Assembly (NCBI GenBank): GCA_007859745.1
Contig: SMLU01000002.1
Span: 116,942-180,941, forward strand
From: Phycisphaerae bacterium RAS1
GTDB lineage: Bacteria; Planctomycetota; Phycisphaerae; UBA1845; Fen-1342
Direction of reading: 5' to 3'
Length of the DNA: 64,000 nucleotides
In this document: positions 9,081 to 17,835 of the stretch, piece after piece
How positions within the stretch are numbered: position 1 is the first letter of the stretch
Layout of the letters: each line of letters starts with the position of its first letter
The notes under the pieces: generated by a model
Seen by the model: the letters and a program-made list of their open reading frames with translations, nothing else
What the model was told of the DNA's origin: nothing
The model's database searches: none
Translations under genes and position numbers: made by a program

Positions 9081-10097
9081 ATGGCCAAGACCGACGTTCA
9101 CCTCAACGTTGTGCAGGCGAGCGACAGCGACTGGTGCCACGAACTGCCAGACTCGGTAATCGAAGCCAGGCGCCTGGCGTCGCTCGACTCGTTTCTCGAT
9201 GATGCCGCGCTCGGCTTTCACTGGTCGATCCTCGACAGCCTCGAGGACGGCGTTTACATCACCGACCTGGATCGCCGAATCCGCTACTGGTCCAGGTCGG
9301 CCGAGCGGATCACAGGGTTCGCGGCGGAAGAGGTGCTGGGGCACTCCTGTTCCGACAAGATTCTGCGGCACATGAACGCGGAAGGAGTCTGTCTGTGTGA
9401 GGCCGGTTGCCCGCTGCGAGCGGTGATGGGCGACGGACGGACGCGCTCGGCCAACGTTTTTCTGCATCACAAGGCGGGGCATCGTGTCCCGGTTCACGTG
9501 TGGGGCGTCGCCATTCGCGACCTCACCGGCACGGTCATCGGCGCCTTCGAGACGTTTTCGGACACGACCGAAACGTGCGCGGCCATCGAGCGCGTCCATG
9601 CTCTCGAAAATGTCGCGTTTGTGGACGCGCTGACCGGCGTCCCCAACCGACGCAGCTTCGAGAGCGAGTTCGCCGGGCGGCTGGCGACGCTGCGGCACGG
9701 GGGGCCTGCGTTCGGCCTGGTCCTCTGCGACATTGATCATTTCAAGCGCTTCAACGATGAGCACGGCCACGACGTTGGCGATGCGGTGCTCACCATGGTG
9801 GCGCGCACCTTGCGGCACGCCTGCCGGTCCGGCGATATGATGGCGCGCTGGGGTGGCGAGGAGTTCGTCATTCTCACCGGGGACGCCGTGGGTGAGCGCG
9901 TCCGGGCGATGGCGGAGCGCTTTCGCAGCGTGGTTGAACACTCCTGGCTTGACCGCAACGGCCTGATGCTCCAGGTGACGATCTCGCTGGGCGCCACGAT
10001 CGCCGGACCGGAAGACGACCAGGGTACACTGTTCAAGCGCGTGGACGAGTTGCTCTACGCGAGCAAGCAAGCCGGTCGAAACCGCGTGACGATGTAA
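9081..10097 (+). CDS. PAS-GGDEF diguanylate cyclase
   Basis: 338 residues, no signal peptide or membrane span. Residues ~48-165 are a PAS domain ('DSLEDGVYITDLDRRIRYWS', 'AERITGFAAEEVLG') carrying a Cys cluster 'CLCEAGC' near 104-110. That cluster is common in PAS proteins of the PAS_9/NtrY-like kind and might bind a ligand. Residues ~175-338 are a GGDEF domain with 'DALTGVPNRRSFE', 'DIDHFKRFND' and an intact GGEEF at 258-262. R249-S-G-D252 sits five residues before it and matches the RxxD product-inhibition I-site. It therefore probably makes c-di-GMP from GTP in the cytoplasm, with feedback inhibition. No EAL domain and no nearby c-di-GMP effector are seen. Confidence 0.9.
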   Translation: MAKTDVHLNVVQASDSDWCHELPDSVIEARRLASLDSFLDDAALGFHWSILDSLEDGVYITDLDRRIRYWSRSAERITGFAAEEVLGHSCSDKILRHMNAEGVCLCEAGCPLRAVMGDGRTRSANVFLHHKAGHRVPVHVWGVAIRDLTGTVIGAFETFSDTTETCAAIERVHALENVAFVDALTGVPNRRSFESEFAGRLATLRHGGPAFGLVLCDIDHFKRFNDEHGHDVGDAVLTMVARTLRHACRSGDMMARWGGEEFVILTGDAVGERVRAMAERFRSVVEHSWLDRNGLMLQVTISLGATIAGPEDDQGTLFKRVDELLYASKQAGRNRVTM

Positions 10098-10124
10098 GAA
10101 CGACAGGGTTCCGAAGCGCCGCTT

Positions 10125-10189
10125 GGGTGGGACGGGCGACTCGCCCGTCCCGGCGGTATGAAGAATGGGCAAGATGCCCGTTCCACCCC
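10125..10189. repeat. Palindromic 'gacgggcga/tcgcccgtc' repeat upstream of coaE
   Basis: A 23-bp perfect palindrome at 10129-10151 is followed by a GGGC-aagat-GCCC hairpin and 'ttccaccc', which closes against 'gggtggg'. The same repeat family recurs at 37,433-37,496 and 58,225-58,289. It covers the ATG at 10165 that would otherwise be read as the coaE start. Confidence 0.7.
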
Positions 10190-10239
10190 AAAAAACAAGG
10201 TCACAACGGTTCCGCCCCGTTAGAATCTCCCAGACCCCC

Positions 10240-10905
10240 GTGCGAAGCACGAAACCCATCATCGGCATCTGCGGCGGGATCGGCTCGGGCAAGTCCGCCG
10301 TGTCCGCGGAGCTTGAGCGGCTGGGGTGCTGTGTCATTTCGTCCGACCGGCTGAACAACGAGGTGCTGGCCGAGCCGGAGGTGCTCGCACAACTTAAGGC
10401 CTGGTGGGGTGAGCGGGTTGTGCGTCCGGCCGAGGGCAGGGCAGTGGCGGGCGCCGGACCAGCCGCGGGAGCCGTCCCGGACCGGCGGCGGATTGCGGAG
10501 ATTGTCTTTTCGGATGCCACGCAAAAGCAGCGGCTGGAAAACTTGACCCACCCCTTGATTGCCCGGCGGCGCGCGTCTATTATCTCGGCTGTAGAGCAGA
10601 ATCCAGCGGTCAAGGCCATCGTTCTCGATTCCCCGCTCCTGTTCGAAAGCAACCTCGATCGGCTCTGTAACGCGATTATTTTTGTTCAGACCGCTGAGGC
10701 CCGCAGGTTGCATCGATTGCAGCAGTCCCGCAATTGGAACGAGCAGGAGGTCCGGCGGCGCGAGCACTGGCAGCTTCCGCTGGAAGAGAAACGACGGCGG
10801 TCGGGTTATCTGATTGACAACGATGGGTCGCCCGACCAGTTGCACACGCAAGTGAGCACCATCCTCGACGAAATCGTCGCCCGGCACGTCGCGCGTAGCG
10901 AATAA
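10240..10905 (+). CDS. coaE: Dephospho-CoA kinase
   Basis: 221 residues from GTG 10240. The P-loop 'GGIGSGKS' is at residues 12-19, then 'GCCVISSDRLNNEVL' (DPCK core), 'RRRIAEIVFSD', 'LENLTHPLI' and 'VLDSPLLFES', all CoaE hallmarks, with a C-terminal 'YLIDNDGSPDQL'. The enzyme phosphorylates the 3'-OH of dephospho-CoA, the last step of CoA synthesis. An upstream ATG at 10165 would lie inside a palindromic repeat, so the GTG just before the conserved N-terminus is preferred. No good ribosome binding site is visible. rho follows 84 bases downstream. Confidence 0.9.
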   Translation: MRSTKPIIGICGGIGSGKSAVSAELERLGCCVISSDRLNNEVLAEPEVLAQLKAWWGERVVRPAEGRAVAGAGPAAGAVPDRRRIAEIVFSDATQKQRLENLTHPLIARRRASIISAVEQNPAVKAIVLDSPLLFESNLDRLCNAIIFVQTAEARRLHRLQQSRNWNEQEVRRREHWQLPLEEKRRRSGYLIDNDGSPDQLHTQVSTILDEIVARHVARSE

Positions 10906-10989
10906 ACGGGTCCACCCCGGCGGACGCCCGCCGGAAGGCGTATGAGGTTTTGGGCGCGTCTGGTTCCCAGGCGCCCGGGAGTTCTTTCC

Positions 10990-12552
10990 ATGGCTAAGTC
11001 TTCGGCCCGCGGCCGATCCACCAAGAAAAAGCACGACGATTCCGAAGTCGTCGAAGAAAGCGAAGCGGTCGCCCCCGCGGCAGAAGCGATCGCAGCGCCC
11101 GAGCCGGCGGCGTCGCGATTTGTCCGATCCGAGCCCCCCGACGCGGCCCCGGAGCCGCGTCCGGCCCCGCCGTCGGCGGCGCCGATGGCGCGGGAGGAAG
11201 ACGAGGAGGACCTTCGTCCGCGCAAAGCGCGCTACGACGACGACTCCTCGCCCATCGACCGCGAAACGCACGAGAAATACGAGCGCGTCAAGCGCGGCGA
11301 GCTGCACATCACCGACCTGCAGAAGATGACCGTGCAGGAACTGCACGACGTCGCCAAAAAGGAAGGCATCGAGGAATACGTCGGCCTGCCCAAGCAGGAC
11401 CTGATCTTCCAGATTCTCAAGCGGCGCATCAACCAGAACGGCCTGCTGTATGGCGAGGGCGTGCTGGAGGTGCTGCCGGATGGCTTCGGCTTCCTGCGCA
11501 GCCCCGAATACAACTACCTGCCCTGTGCCGATGACATCTACGTCAGCCCGTCGCAGATTCGCCGCTTCGGCCTTCGCAACGGCCACGTGGTCGCCGGCCA
11601 GATTCGCCCGCCCAAGGAGAGCGAGCGCTATTTTGCTCTGCTGCGGGTCGAGGCGATCAACTTCGAGACGCCCGAGACTGTCACCGAGAAGACCAACTTC
11701 GAAGACCTGACGCCGCTGCACCCCAACCGCCGCGTGTTCCTCGAGACCGTGAAGACCGAGCTGAACATGCGCATCGTGGACATGGTGACGCCCATCGGCT
11801 TCGGCCAGCGCATGCTGATCGTCGCCCCGCCGCGCACGGGCAAGACTGTTCTTCTGCAGAAGATGGCCAACGCCGTCACGGCCAATCACCCGGACGCGTA
11901 CGTCATCATCCTGCTGATCGACGAGCGGCCGGAAGAAGTGACCGAAATGCAGCGGGCGACCAAGGCCGAGGTCATCAGCAGCACGTTTGACGAGCCGGCC
12001 AGCCGGCACGTGCAGGTCGCGGAGATGGTGATCGACAAGGCCAAGCGCCTGGTCGAATACGGCCGCGACGTGGTCATCTTCCTCGACTCGATCACCCGCC
12101 TGGCGCGCGCCTACAACACCGAAGTCCCGCATTCGGGCAAAATTCTCACCGGCGGCGTGGACGCCAACGCGCTGCAAAAGCCCAAGCGCTTCTTCGGCGC
12201 CGCCCGAAACATCGAAGAGGGCGGCAGCCTGACCATCATCGGCACCGCCCTGGTCGACACCGGCTCGAAGATGGACGAAGTCATCTTTGAAGAGTTCAAA
12301 GGCACCGGCAACAGTGAACTGCACCTCGACCGCCGTCTGGTCGACAAGCGCATCTGGCCGGCGATCAACATCTCCGCTTCCGGCACGCGCAAGGAAGAGC
12401 TGCTGCTGGATCCGAAGGAGCTGGAAAAGGTCTACATGCTCCGCCGCGTGCTGAGCGACATGAACCCGGTGGAAGCGGTGGAGCTGCTGCGCAACCGGCT
12501 GGAGAAGGTCGAACGGAACGCGATCTTCCTGATGACGATGAATCTGGCGTAG
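10990..12552 (+). CDS. rho: Transcription termination factor Rho
   Basis: 520 residues. An acidic, Ala/Pro-rich extension of ~85 residues precedes the Rho N-terminal domain ('[20 protein letters not shown]'), the cold-shock RNA-binding domain ('[20 protein letters not shown]'), and the hexameric ATPase with '[11 protein letters not shown]' (Walker A), '[15 protein letters not shown]', '[16 protein letters not shown]' (Walker B) and '[20 protein letters not shown]' (Q/R loops). It unwinds RNA to end transcription. Start at ATG 10990, with 'gggag' about 10 bases upstream; homology does not extend to the earlier in-frame ATG 10942. N-terminal insertions of this kind are known in high-GC phyla. 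Confidence 0.95.
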   Translation: MAKSSARGRSTKKKHDDSEVVEESEAVAPAAEAIAAPEPAASRFVRSEPPDAAPEPRPAPPSAAPMAREEDEEDLRPRKARYDDDSSPIDRETHEKYERVKRGELHITDLQKMTVQELHDVAKKEGIEEYVGLPKQDLIFQILKRRINQNGLLYGEGVLEVLPDGFGFLRSPEYNYLPCADDIYVSPSQIRRFGLRNGHVVAGQIRPPKESERYFALLRVEAINFETPETVTEKTNFEDLTPLHPNRRVFLETVKTELNMRIVDMVTPIGFGQRMLIVAPPRTGKTVLLQKMANAVTANHPDAYVIILLIDERPEEVTEMQRATKAEVISSTFDEPASRHVQVAEMVIDKAKRLVEYGRDVVIFLDSITRLARAYNTEVPHSGKILTGGVDANALQKPKRFFGAARNIEEGGSLTIIGTALVDTGSKMDEVIFEEFKGTGNSELHLDRRLVDKRIWPAINISASGTRKEELLLDPKELEKVYMLRRVLSDMNPVEAVELLRNRLEKVERNAIFLMTMNLA

Positions 12553-12572
12553 AATAGCCTTCGGAGGCGCGT

Positions 12573-13214
12573 GTGGCGGCCGCAGCGACAAATCGGATCG
12601 CTGAAACGCGGGAACTGCTCCGCAATTGGAGCCGCCCCTTTCTCATGCGAACCTATGACGCAGCCGTCGAAGACTACTTGGAAATCGCCGACGAGGATTT
12701 CAAAGTCGAGTATGCGGATGGAGAGCTGATTGTGCATTCGCCGGCCACGCTTCGGCACGAGGATATCGGCCTTTTCCTCGGAATGCTCGTGCGCGACTAC
12801 GTCAGCCGTCAGCGGCTCGGTTTTGTCTGGGGGCCGAACGCGGTGATGCAGCTTGCCCCGAGTCGGTACTTCTCGCCCGACCTGTCATTCCTCAGTAGTG
12901 CGAACGATTCGCGAATGATGAATGAGCGCGTGGTCGGGCCGATGGACTTGGCGGTCGAAATCCTCTCCAAAAGCACCCGCGCCTACGACCGCGGCGACAA
13001 GCTAAACGCCTTTCTGGCCGGTCGCGTGCCCGAGGTCTGGCTGATCGATCCAGACGAGACGACGTTTGAGGCGCGCGTGCTCCACGGCGACGTATATCGC
13101 GCTCACACGCTTCGCGAAGGCCGCTGGACGTCAAGCGTCATCCCCGGTTTTTCGCTCGACGTCGCCTGGCTGTGGCGCAAGCCGCTTCCGAGCTTGGCCG
13201 AGTGCGGCGTGTAG
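12573..13214 (+). CDS. Uma2-family (DUF820) restriction-endonuclease-fold protein
   Basis: 213 residues. It shows the Uma2 pattern: 'MRTYDAAVEDYLEIAD' then 'VEYADGELIVHSPATLRHE', 'SPDLSFL', 'AVEILSKSTRAYDRGDKLNA' and 'VPEVWLIDPDETTFEARV'. The Asp of 'SPDLSF', the Glu of 'VEILS' and the Lys of 'GDKL' are the expected PD-(D/E)xK active-site residues. The family is greatly expanded in cyanobacteria and planctomycetes, and its biological target is unknown. It starts with GTG 21 bases after the rho stop, so it may ride on the rho transcript. Confidence 0.8.
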   Translation: MAAAATNRIAETRELLRNWSRPFLMRTYDAAVEDYLEIADEDFKVEYADGELIVHSPATLRHEDIGLFLGMLVRDYVSRQRLGFVWGPNAVMQLAPSRYFSPDLSFLSSANDSRMMNERVVGPMDLAVEILSKSTRAYDRGDKLNAFLAGRVPEVWLIDPDETTFEARVLHGDVYRAHTLREGRWTSSVIPGFSLDVAWLWRKPLPSLAECGV

Positions 13215-13319
13215 GGCAGATCACAAACCACCGCGGAAGCTCCTCTTCAATCGGAGATCGCGTTTCCCGCGGCGGTTTGCGACCTGTCGTACAGCTTGAT
13301 CGGAATAGGTGGTAGCGTC

Positions 13320-13814
13320 GTGGCTGCATGGTTTTCGCGATACCTGGAGTCGCTTCTTCCGTTGTTGTCCGCTCTGTTCTTGGCCTATGTCGCCTATTGG
13401 GCTGAGAGTCGTCGGTTTCGCTTGCGGAAAATCCTGGACCTTTACGCCGAATTCGTCGGCCTTTCGGCTTCCGAGCTAAACCGGGCTCGAATGGCGGATG
13501 CGGCTCTCATCTGTAAGCCCCCGAGCAAGAATGACAAGGAAGCTCTGAAGGCGTGGTCGGATGTTTGGGCAAAGCGCGAACGTGAACGCCACGAGCTAAG
13601 GCGTAGACTGTTCCGGGTCGCAGCGCGCGTTCGCCTGTTGGAATCGAAGAAAGCGCTACGGGATGACGTCAATTGGTTGAGCGAGCAAGGGCCTTTTTTC
13701 TGGCCCGATCCGTCTGTTGAGGACTACAGAGCGCAAGAAACTGCGATCAAAGCCTACGCCGCGAAGCTCGACGCGCTGACGGATGCAGTACGCGCCCGAT
13801 ATGCGCGTCGTTGA
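13320..13814 (+). CDS. Hypothetical protein with one N-terminal membrane span
   Basis: 164 residues, not recognised. A hydrophobic span ('LLPLLSALFLAYVAYWA') is followed by a long charged, mostly helical region rich in Arg/Lys/Glu ('WAKRERERHELRRRLFRVAA'). This suggests a membrane-anchored cytoplasmic coiled coil. GTG 13320 is preferred because 'aggtgg' at 13307-13312 is well placed; a TTG at 13296 is also in frame. Its base composition is somewhat less GC-rich than its neighbours, which may hint at a different origin. Confidence 0.55.
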   Translation: MAAWFSRYLESLLPLLSALFLAYVAYWAESRRFRLRKILDLYAEFVGLSASELNRARMADAALICKPPSKNDKEALKAWSDVWAKRERERHELRRRLFRVAARVRLLESKKALRDDVNWLSEQGPFFWPDPSVEDYRAQETAIKAYAAKLDALTDAVRARYARR

Positions 13815-14029
13815 CCCCACCCAGCTCTGCGTCTTTTGCTTGTTCAGAAGTACGAGATTATCTCAAGCGCTGAGTATCATCAGGGCCGGTGGGCCGCCGC
13901 GCGCCGGACACCGCTTCGACCCGGCTGCGCTGTTCGCAGAACGGCGGTATGCGCGGAGCGTTGCTAATAGCAAGCTTGGTCCTGTGGCACGAGTGGCACC
14001 GCCCGGACACAGCTTTGATCCAGCGGTCT

Positions 14030-15238
14030 TTATTCCGCGCTCAGTCGTACCACGAACGGATTGATATCGAGAATATCCGCGTCGCCGTCGCCGTTCATGT
14101 CGGCGTTGGAGTAATCGCAGTCCGGATACTGCGCCTCATAGAGAGTGCGCGCCTGGAGCGCCAGCACGAACGGGTTGATGTCGAGGATGTTCACAGCCCC
14201 GTCGCAGTTCATGTCACCGGCGGCGAAGTTGTCTCGCACCCAAAGCAGCGCCTTTTGCAATTCTGTGCTGTACGCCCAGCCGCCCACGTCACTGAATCCA
14301 CCATCATTCCAAATGGCGTACGCGGCAGAATCAGCGAATTCCGCCGGCAAATACGCATGCAGGTCTACCCACGAGGCGGCCGACCCAGTCCAAAAACTGG
14401 CATGGGCAATCCCAGCACTATCGACAGATATCCCAACCTGCTGGCCGCCGCTAACGTCCGAAGTCCACGATGACGATGCCCCGGCGGGGTTGAGGTCGAC
14501 CCATGTTTCGGCCGAACCGCTCCAGAGACTCGCGTGCCAACTCCCAGCTATTTCAGCCCAGCCGACTTGTTGGTTGCCATCCACGCCCCACGCTTGCGAC
14601 GCAGCGGCTGCTGCCGGATGCAGGCTCACCCATGACGCAGCGGATGCGCTCCATCGACCGGCGCGCGGCGCACCGCCGAAGTGAGCCGAGCCGACCTGTT
14701 GTCCTTCGAATACGCCGTGGCAAATGGACTGAGTCGCTCCCAGGGGATGCAGGTCTATCCAGGATTCCGCGGTGCCGCTCCAAAGGCCCGCGTGCATCAC
14801 GCCACCCACAACCGCCCAGCCAACCTGTTGGCCCGCATGTACGCCCAACGCATCAGAGGTAGTCGCCGCGGCCGGATTCAGGTTTACAAATGACGCTGCT
14901 GTCCCTGTCCAGCGACTTGCATACCAGATTCCGGCGATTGCGATTGCTCCCACTTGCTCGTCATCGGATACTCCAATCGCGTCGGACGAATGCGCGACCG
15001 CCGGCGTCAGGTCAACCCACGATGCAGCGGTACCGGACCAAACGCTGGCACGGGGAACTCCGCCGACGTAGCTCTGACCCACTTGCCGGTTGCGCGATAC
15101 ACCCGCTACACGCGATTGATCCGCGCCGATCGGGTCTAGATGAATGATCGTCCACTCCTGCGCAAACGTGGTAGGTGCCGTGCAGATTTGCATAAGCAGG
15201 CAGAAAGCGGAGACTGCCGAGAGGTTCGTTCTGGACAT
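14030..15238 (-). CDS. Secreted HAF-type repeat protein with dockerin-like C-terminus
   Basis: 402 residues. The signal peptide ends at 'APTTFAQ'. Seven or so tandem units of ~43 residues follow, each with 'QVGwa..gG..hAslWsG', 'AaSWVdLnPa' and 'S.a.GV', as in the 'extracellular repeat, HAF family'. The last ~60 residues have two Asp-rich calcium-loop motifs, 'GDMNCDGAVNILDINPFV' and 'ADMNGDGDADILDINPFV', resembling dockerin/EF-hand repeats used for surface attachment in planctomycetes. A strong 'gaggag' box precedes the ATG. The function beyond an extracellular propeller-like scaffold is unknown. Confidence 0.8.
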   Translation of the reverse strand: MSRTNLSAVSAFCLLMQICTAPTTFAQEWTIIHLDPIGADQSRVAGVSRNRQVGQSYVGGVPRASVWSGTAASWVDLTPAVAHSSDAIGVSDDEQVGAIAIAGIWYASRWTGTAASFVNLNPAAATTSDALGVHAGQQVGWAVVGGVMHAGLWSGTAESWIDLHPLGATQSICHGVFEGQQVGSAHFGGAPRAGRWSASAASWVSLHPAAAAASQAWGVDGNQQVGWAEIAGSWHASLWSGSAETWVDLNPAGASSSWTSDVSGGQQVGISVDSAGIAHASFWTGSAASWVDLHAYLPAEFADSAAYAIWNDGGFSDVGGWAYSTELQKALLWVRDNFAAGDMNCDGAVNILDINPFVLALQARTLYEAQYPDCDYSNADMNGDGDADILDINPFVVRLSAE

Positions 15239-15375
15239 TGTCGCAGCCCTCCTCGGATCGGGACCGGTTCAACCCAGACAAGGCTACATCATACCGCGAG
15301 CCTGCAGGTCGGGCCATCGACCCAGAAGCGTCCGGCTGCGCCCTAGCAAACCGACCTCTCACGCATCGCCAAACA

Positions 15376-16431
15376 TCACACCAGGCACGCCGCCAGCTTC
15401 CGATCGAGCACCGACATGGGCAGGCTGCCGAACCGCGCCGGCGTCAGCCAGCGCGTGTCCACTGAGTGGTGCGTCGCATGTGCGCATACGCACCGGTAGA
15501 CACTCACGTCGAGCAGGCGATGCGTGAATTGATGACGGATTGTCGCGACGAGCGGTCCGACGCGGATCTGATAGGCCAGCCGCGAGCGAACGTGCTCGCG
15601 CAGCTCCCTTGCAGCGGCGCGTTGATTGACCTCAACCGTCGGCAACTGCCACAAACCGGCGAGCAGTCCGCGTTGTGGCCGGCGGACGAGAAGATATCGG
15701 CCGTCGCACTCGATCGCCGCGGCGGCGGCGCGGACGTGCGGGACGGCCGGCCGCGCACGTTTCACCGGCAACTCATCGGCGATGCCGCGCGCCGCGGCCA
15801 GGCAGTGGCGACGCAGGGGGCAGGCGCCGCAGCTCGGGTTTCGCGGCGTGCAGACGCGGGCGCCCAGCTCCATCATCGCCTGATTGAAGTCGCCGGGCGC
15901 TTGCGGCGCGAGCAATCGCTGAGCTTCCTCCCACAGGGCCGCGCGCGTGGCGGGCGCATCGATCGGGTTTCCGAGCGCCAACAGCCGCGCCAGCACGCGG
16001 GCCACGTTGCCGTCGAGCACGGCGACCGGCTCGCCGTACGCGATGCTCGCGATCGCGGCCGCCGTGTAGCGCCCGACACCGGGGAGCGTCTGCCAGTCCG
16101 CGGCGGAGGTCGGCAGCCTTCCGCAGCGCTGCCGGACGACGAGCGCGGCAGCCGTGTGCAGGTTCCTGGCGCGCGAGTAGTAGCCCAGGCCCTCCCACAA
16201 CTTGAGGACACGCTGCTGCGGCGCCCGCGCCAGCTCCTCAACCGTCGGAAATGCGCTGATGAATCGCTCGAAATAGGGAACGACGGTGGCCGCCTGCGTC
16301 TGCTGGAGCATGACCTCCGAGACCCAGATGCGATAGGCGTCGCCGGTGCGCCGCCACGGCAGGTCGCGGGCGCTGCGGCGATACCAGGCAAGCAACCGGC
16401 GGCGGAGGGCGCTCAGTTGTGCCTTACTCAC
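15376..16431 (-). CDS. mutY: A/G-specific adenine DNA glycosylase
   Basis: 351 residues from GTG 16431. It shows 'LLAWYRRSARDLPWRR', catalytic Glu39 in 'WVSEVMLQQTQ', the helix-hairpin-helix 'LPGVGRYTAAAI', catalytic Asp140 in 'AVLDGNVARV', and a 4Fe-4S motif C194-x6-C201-x2-C204-x5-C210. A C-terminal NUDIX-like domain ('YLLVRRPQRGLLAGLWQLPT') recognises 8-oxoG. It removes adenine mispaired with 8-oxoguanine. ATG 16485, at the edge of a REP-like repeat, is an alternative start adding 18 residues; neither start has a strong ribosome binding site. Divergent from the ilvC-like gene. Confidence 0.93.
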   Translation of the reverse strand: MSKAQLSALRRRLLAWYRRSARDLPWRRTGDAYRIWVSEVMLQQTQAATVVPYFERFISAFPTVEELARAPQQRVLKLWEGLGYYSRARNLHTAAALVVRQRCGRLPTSAADWQTLPGVGRYTAAAIASIAYGEPVAVLDGNVARVLARLLALGNPIDAPATRAALWEEAQRLLAPQAPGDFNQAMMELGARVCTPRNPSCGACPLRRHCLAAARGIADELPVKRARPAVPHVRAAAAAIECDGRYLLVRRPQRGLLAGLWQLPTVEVNQRAAARELREHVRSRLAYQIRVGPLVATIRHQFTHRLLDVSVYRCVCAHATHHSVDTRWLTPARFGSLPMSVLDRKLAACLV

Positions 16432-16490
16432 GTATTTGCCGCGGTAGTCCCGGTTCCTGTTCACTGCCAGCGCGCGGATGTGCATTTGGT

Positions 16491-16589
16491 CCGAACCTGC
16501 CGCGCCAAGCGACCGGGTGACTATCGCGTGTCGATGCCCGCCCGTACTGGGGCCGGACGTCACCCCGCCGCTTGGCGCGGCGGGTTCGG
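16491..16589. repeat. Inverted pair of 31-bp REP-like repeats, copy 4
   Basis: Arms at 16491-16521 (changed at about four positions) and 16559-16589 (consensus) flank a 37-bp spacer. It lies between the divergent mutY and ilvC-like genes. Confidence 0.8.
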
Positions 16590-16732
16590 ACAGACCAACG
16601 CGGTTCCGGCTCTGCACGCGGTCCCGGGTCTGCGACGCGGCCCGGCCCCGCACGCGTATTCGCTCTGCGCGGATACACGCCAGGGCAGAATCGGTTTGCC
16701 AGCATGCGCCGGGCGAGCCTAAATTCCGCAGC

Positions 16733-17737
16733 ATGATACCGCCGCTGCCCAACCTGGCCGCCGAGGCCCGCGTCGATTTTCTCGCCGATCGAACGGTCGC
16801 CGTGCTCGGCTTTGGAGCGCAGGGCGCCGCGCACGCCCTGAATCTGCGCGACTCGGGCGTGCGGACGATCGTCGGCCAGCGGCCCGGCGGGCCGCGACAC
16901 GCGGCGGCGGCAGCGCAGGGGTTTTCGCCGGTGTCGATTGCGGAGGCGGCGCGACAAGCCGATCTGCTGATCCTGGCGCTGCCTGACGACGCGGCGCCGG
17001 CGGTCTTTCAGTCTGAAATCCTCCCGCACCTGCACGGTGGCCAGGCACTGGGCTTCATTCATGGTTTCAATATCCACTACCAGTGCATCCAGCCGCCGGC
17101 GGAGCTTGACGTGTTGCTCGTCGCGCCGAAGGCGCAGGGGCGGGCGGTGCGGAGCGAGTTCGCGCTCGGCCGCGGCGTGATGTCGTTGATCGCCGTCGGG
17201 CAGGACGCGAGCGGTTCTGCCCGGAAGACGGCGCTGGGCTGGGCGGCGGCGCTGGGGAGCGCTCGCAGCGCGATCTTCGAGACCACATTCAAAGACGAGA
17301 CCGAGTCGGACCTGTTTGGCGAACAGGCCGTGCTGTGCGGCGGGCTGACGGCGCTGATTCAGGCGGGATTCGACACGCTCGTCGCCGCCGGCTACCCGGC
17401 CGAGTTGGCGTATTTCGAATGCTGCCACGAGGTGAAGTTGATCGCCGACCTGATACACGACATGGGCATCGAAGCCATGCGGCAGCGAATCTCGACCACG
17501 GCCCGCTACGGCGACATCACGCGCGGGCCGCGTGTGATCGACGAGCACGTGCGCGAGCAGATGCGGCGGATTCTGGACGAGATACGAAGCGGGGCGTTTG
17601 CGCGCGAGTTTCTTGCGGCCGGTGGTCGAAAGCTCGCCGCAGCAAGTGGTGGGTTTCGCTCCGCTCAACCCAACCTGCCGGATTCGGAGCTGGATCGCTG
17701 CGGGGCGCGGGTGCGCGGTTTTCTGCCGCGGGCATAG
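16733..17737 (+). CDS. ilvC: Ketol-acid reductoisomerase-like protein (class I length)
   Basis: 334 residues. Rossmann motif 'VAVLGFGAQGAAHALNLRDS' and NADP-loop 'VGQRPGG', then 'FIHGFNIHY', 'VLLVAPKAQG' and the knotted C-domain 'FKDETESDLFGEQAVLCGG' (metal-binding Asp/Glu) with 'YFECCHEVKLIADLI' and 'ISTTARYGDITRGPRVID'. KARI converts acetolactate to dihydroxyisovalerate in branched-chain amino acid synthesis. 'PKAQGRAVRSEF' departs from the usual 'PKGPGH', so this may be a divergent paralogue. After 'AREFLAAGG' the C-terminus carries a hairpin-repeat-derived segment (17,645-17,682) encoding 'FRSAQPN'. No ilvB or ilvN genes are nearby. Confidence 0.8.
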   Translation: MIPPLPNLAAEARVDFLADRTVAVLGFGAQGAAHALNLRDSGVRTIVGQRPGGPRHAAAAAQGFSPVSIAEAARQADLLILALPDDAAPAVFQSEILPHLHGGQALGFIHGFNIHYQCIQPPAELDVLLVAPKAQGRAVRSEFALGRGVMSLIAVGQDASGSARKTALGWAAALGSARSAIFETTFKDETESDLFGEQAVLCGGLTALIQAGFDTLVAAGYPAELAYFECCHEVKLIADLIHDMGIEAMRQRISTTARYGDITRGPRVIDEHVREQMRRILDEIRSGAFAREFLAAGGRKLAAASGGFRSAQPNLPDSELDRCGARVRGFLPRA

Positions 17738-17756
17738 ACGAGGCGGGATTTCATTC

Positions 17757-17808
17757 GGGGAGCATCGGCGTCTCGCCGGTGCGCACCGGCGGGACGCCGA
17801 TGCTCCCC
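17757..17808. repeat. 52-bp near-perfect palindrome between convergent genes
   Basis: Two 26-bp arms meet with no loop and differ at one position. It lies between the ilvC-like stop and the kinase stop. Related copies occur at 49,998-50,049 and 51,464-51,533. It could form a cruciform or an RNA hairpin that ends both transcripts (inference). Confidence 0.85.
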
Positions 17809-17835
17809 ATGTGAGAGCGAGAGCATGATGCACCA

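Noticed and set aside
10201-12591. A 796-codon minus-strand frame opposite coaE and rho
   Set aside because: Both plus-strand genes are certain from motifs; the minus frame is a GC-skew shadow.
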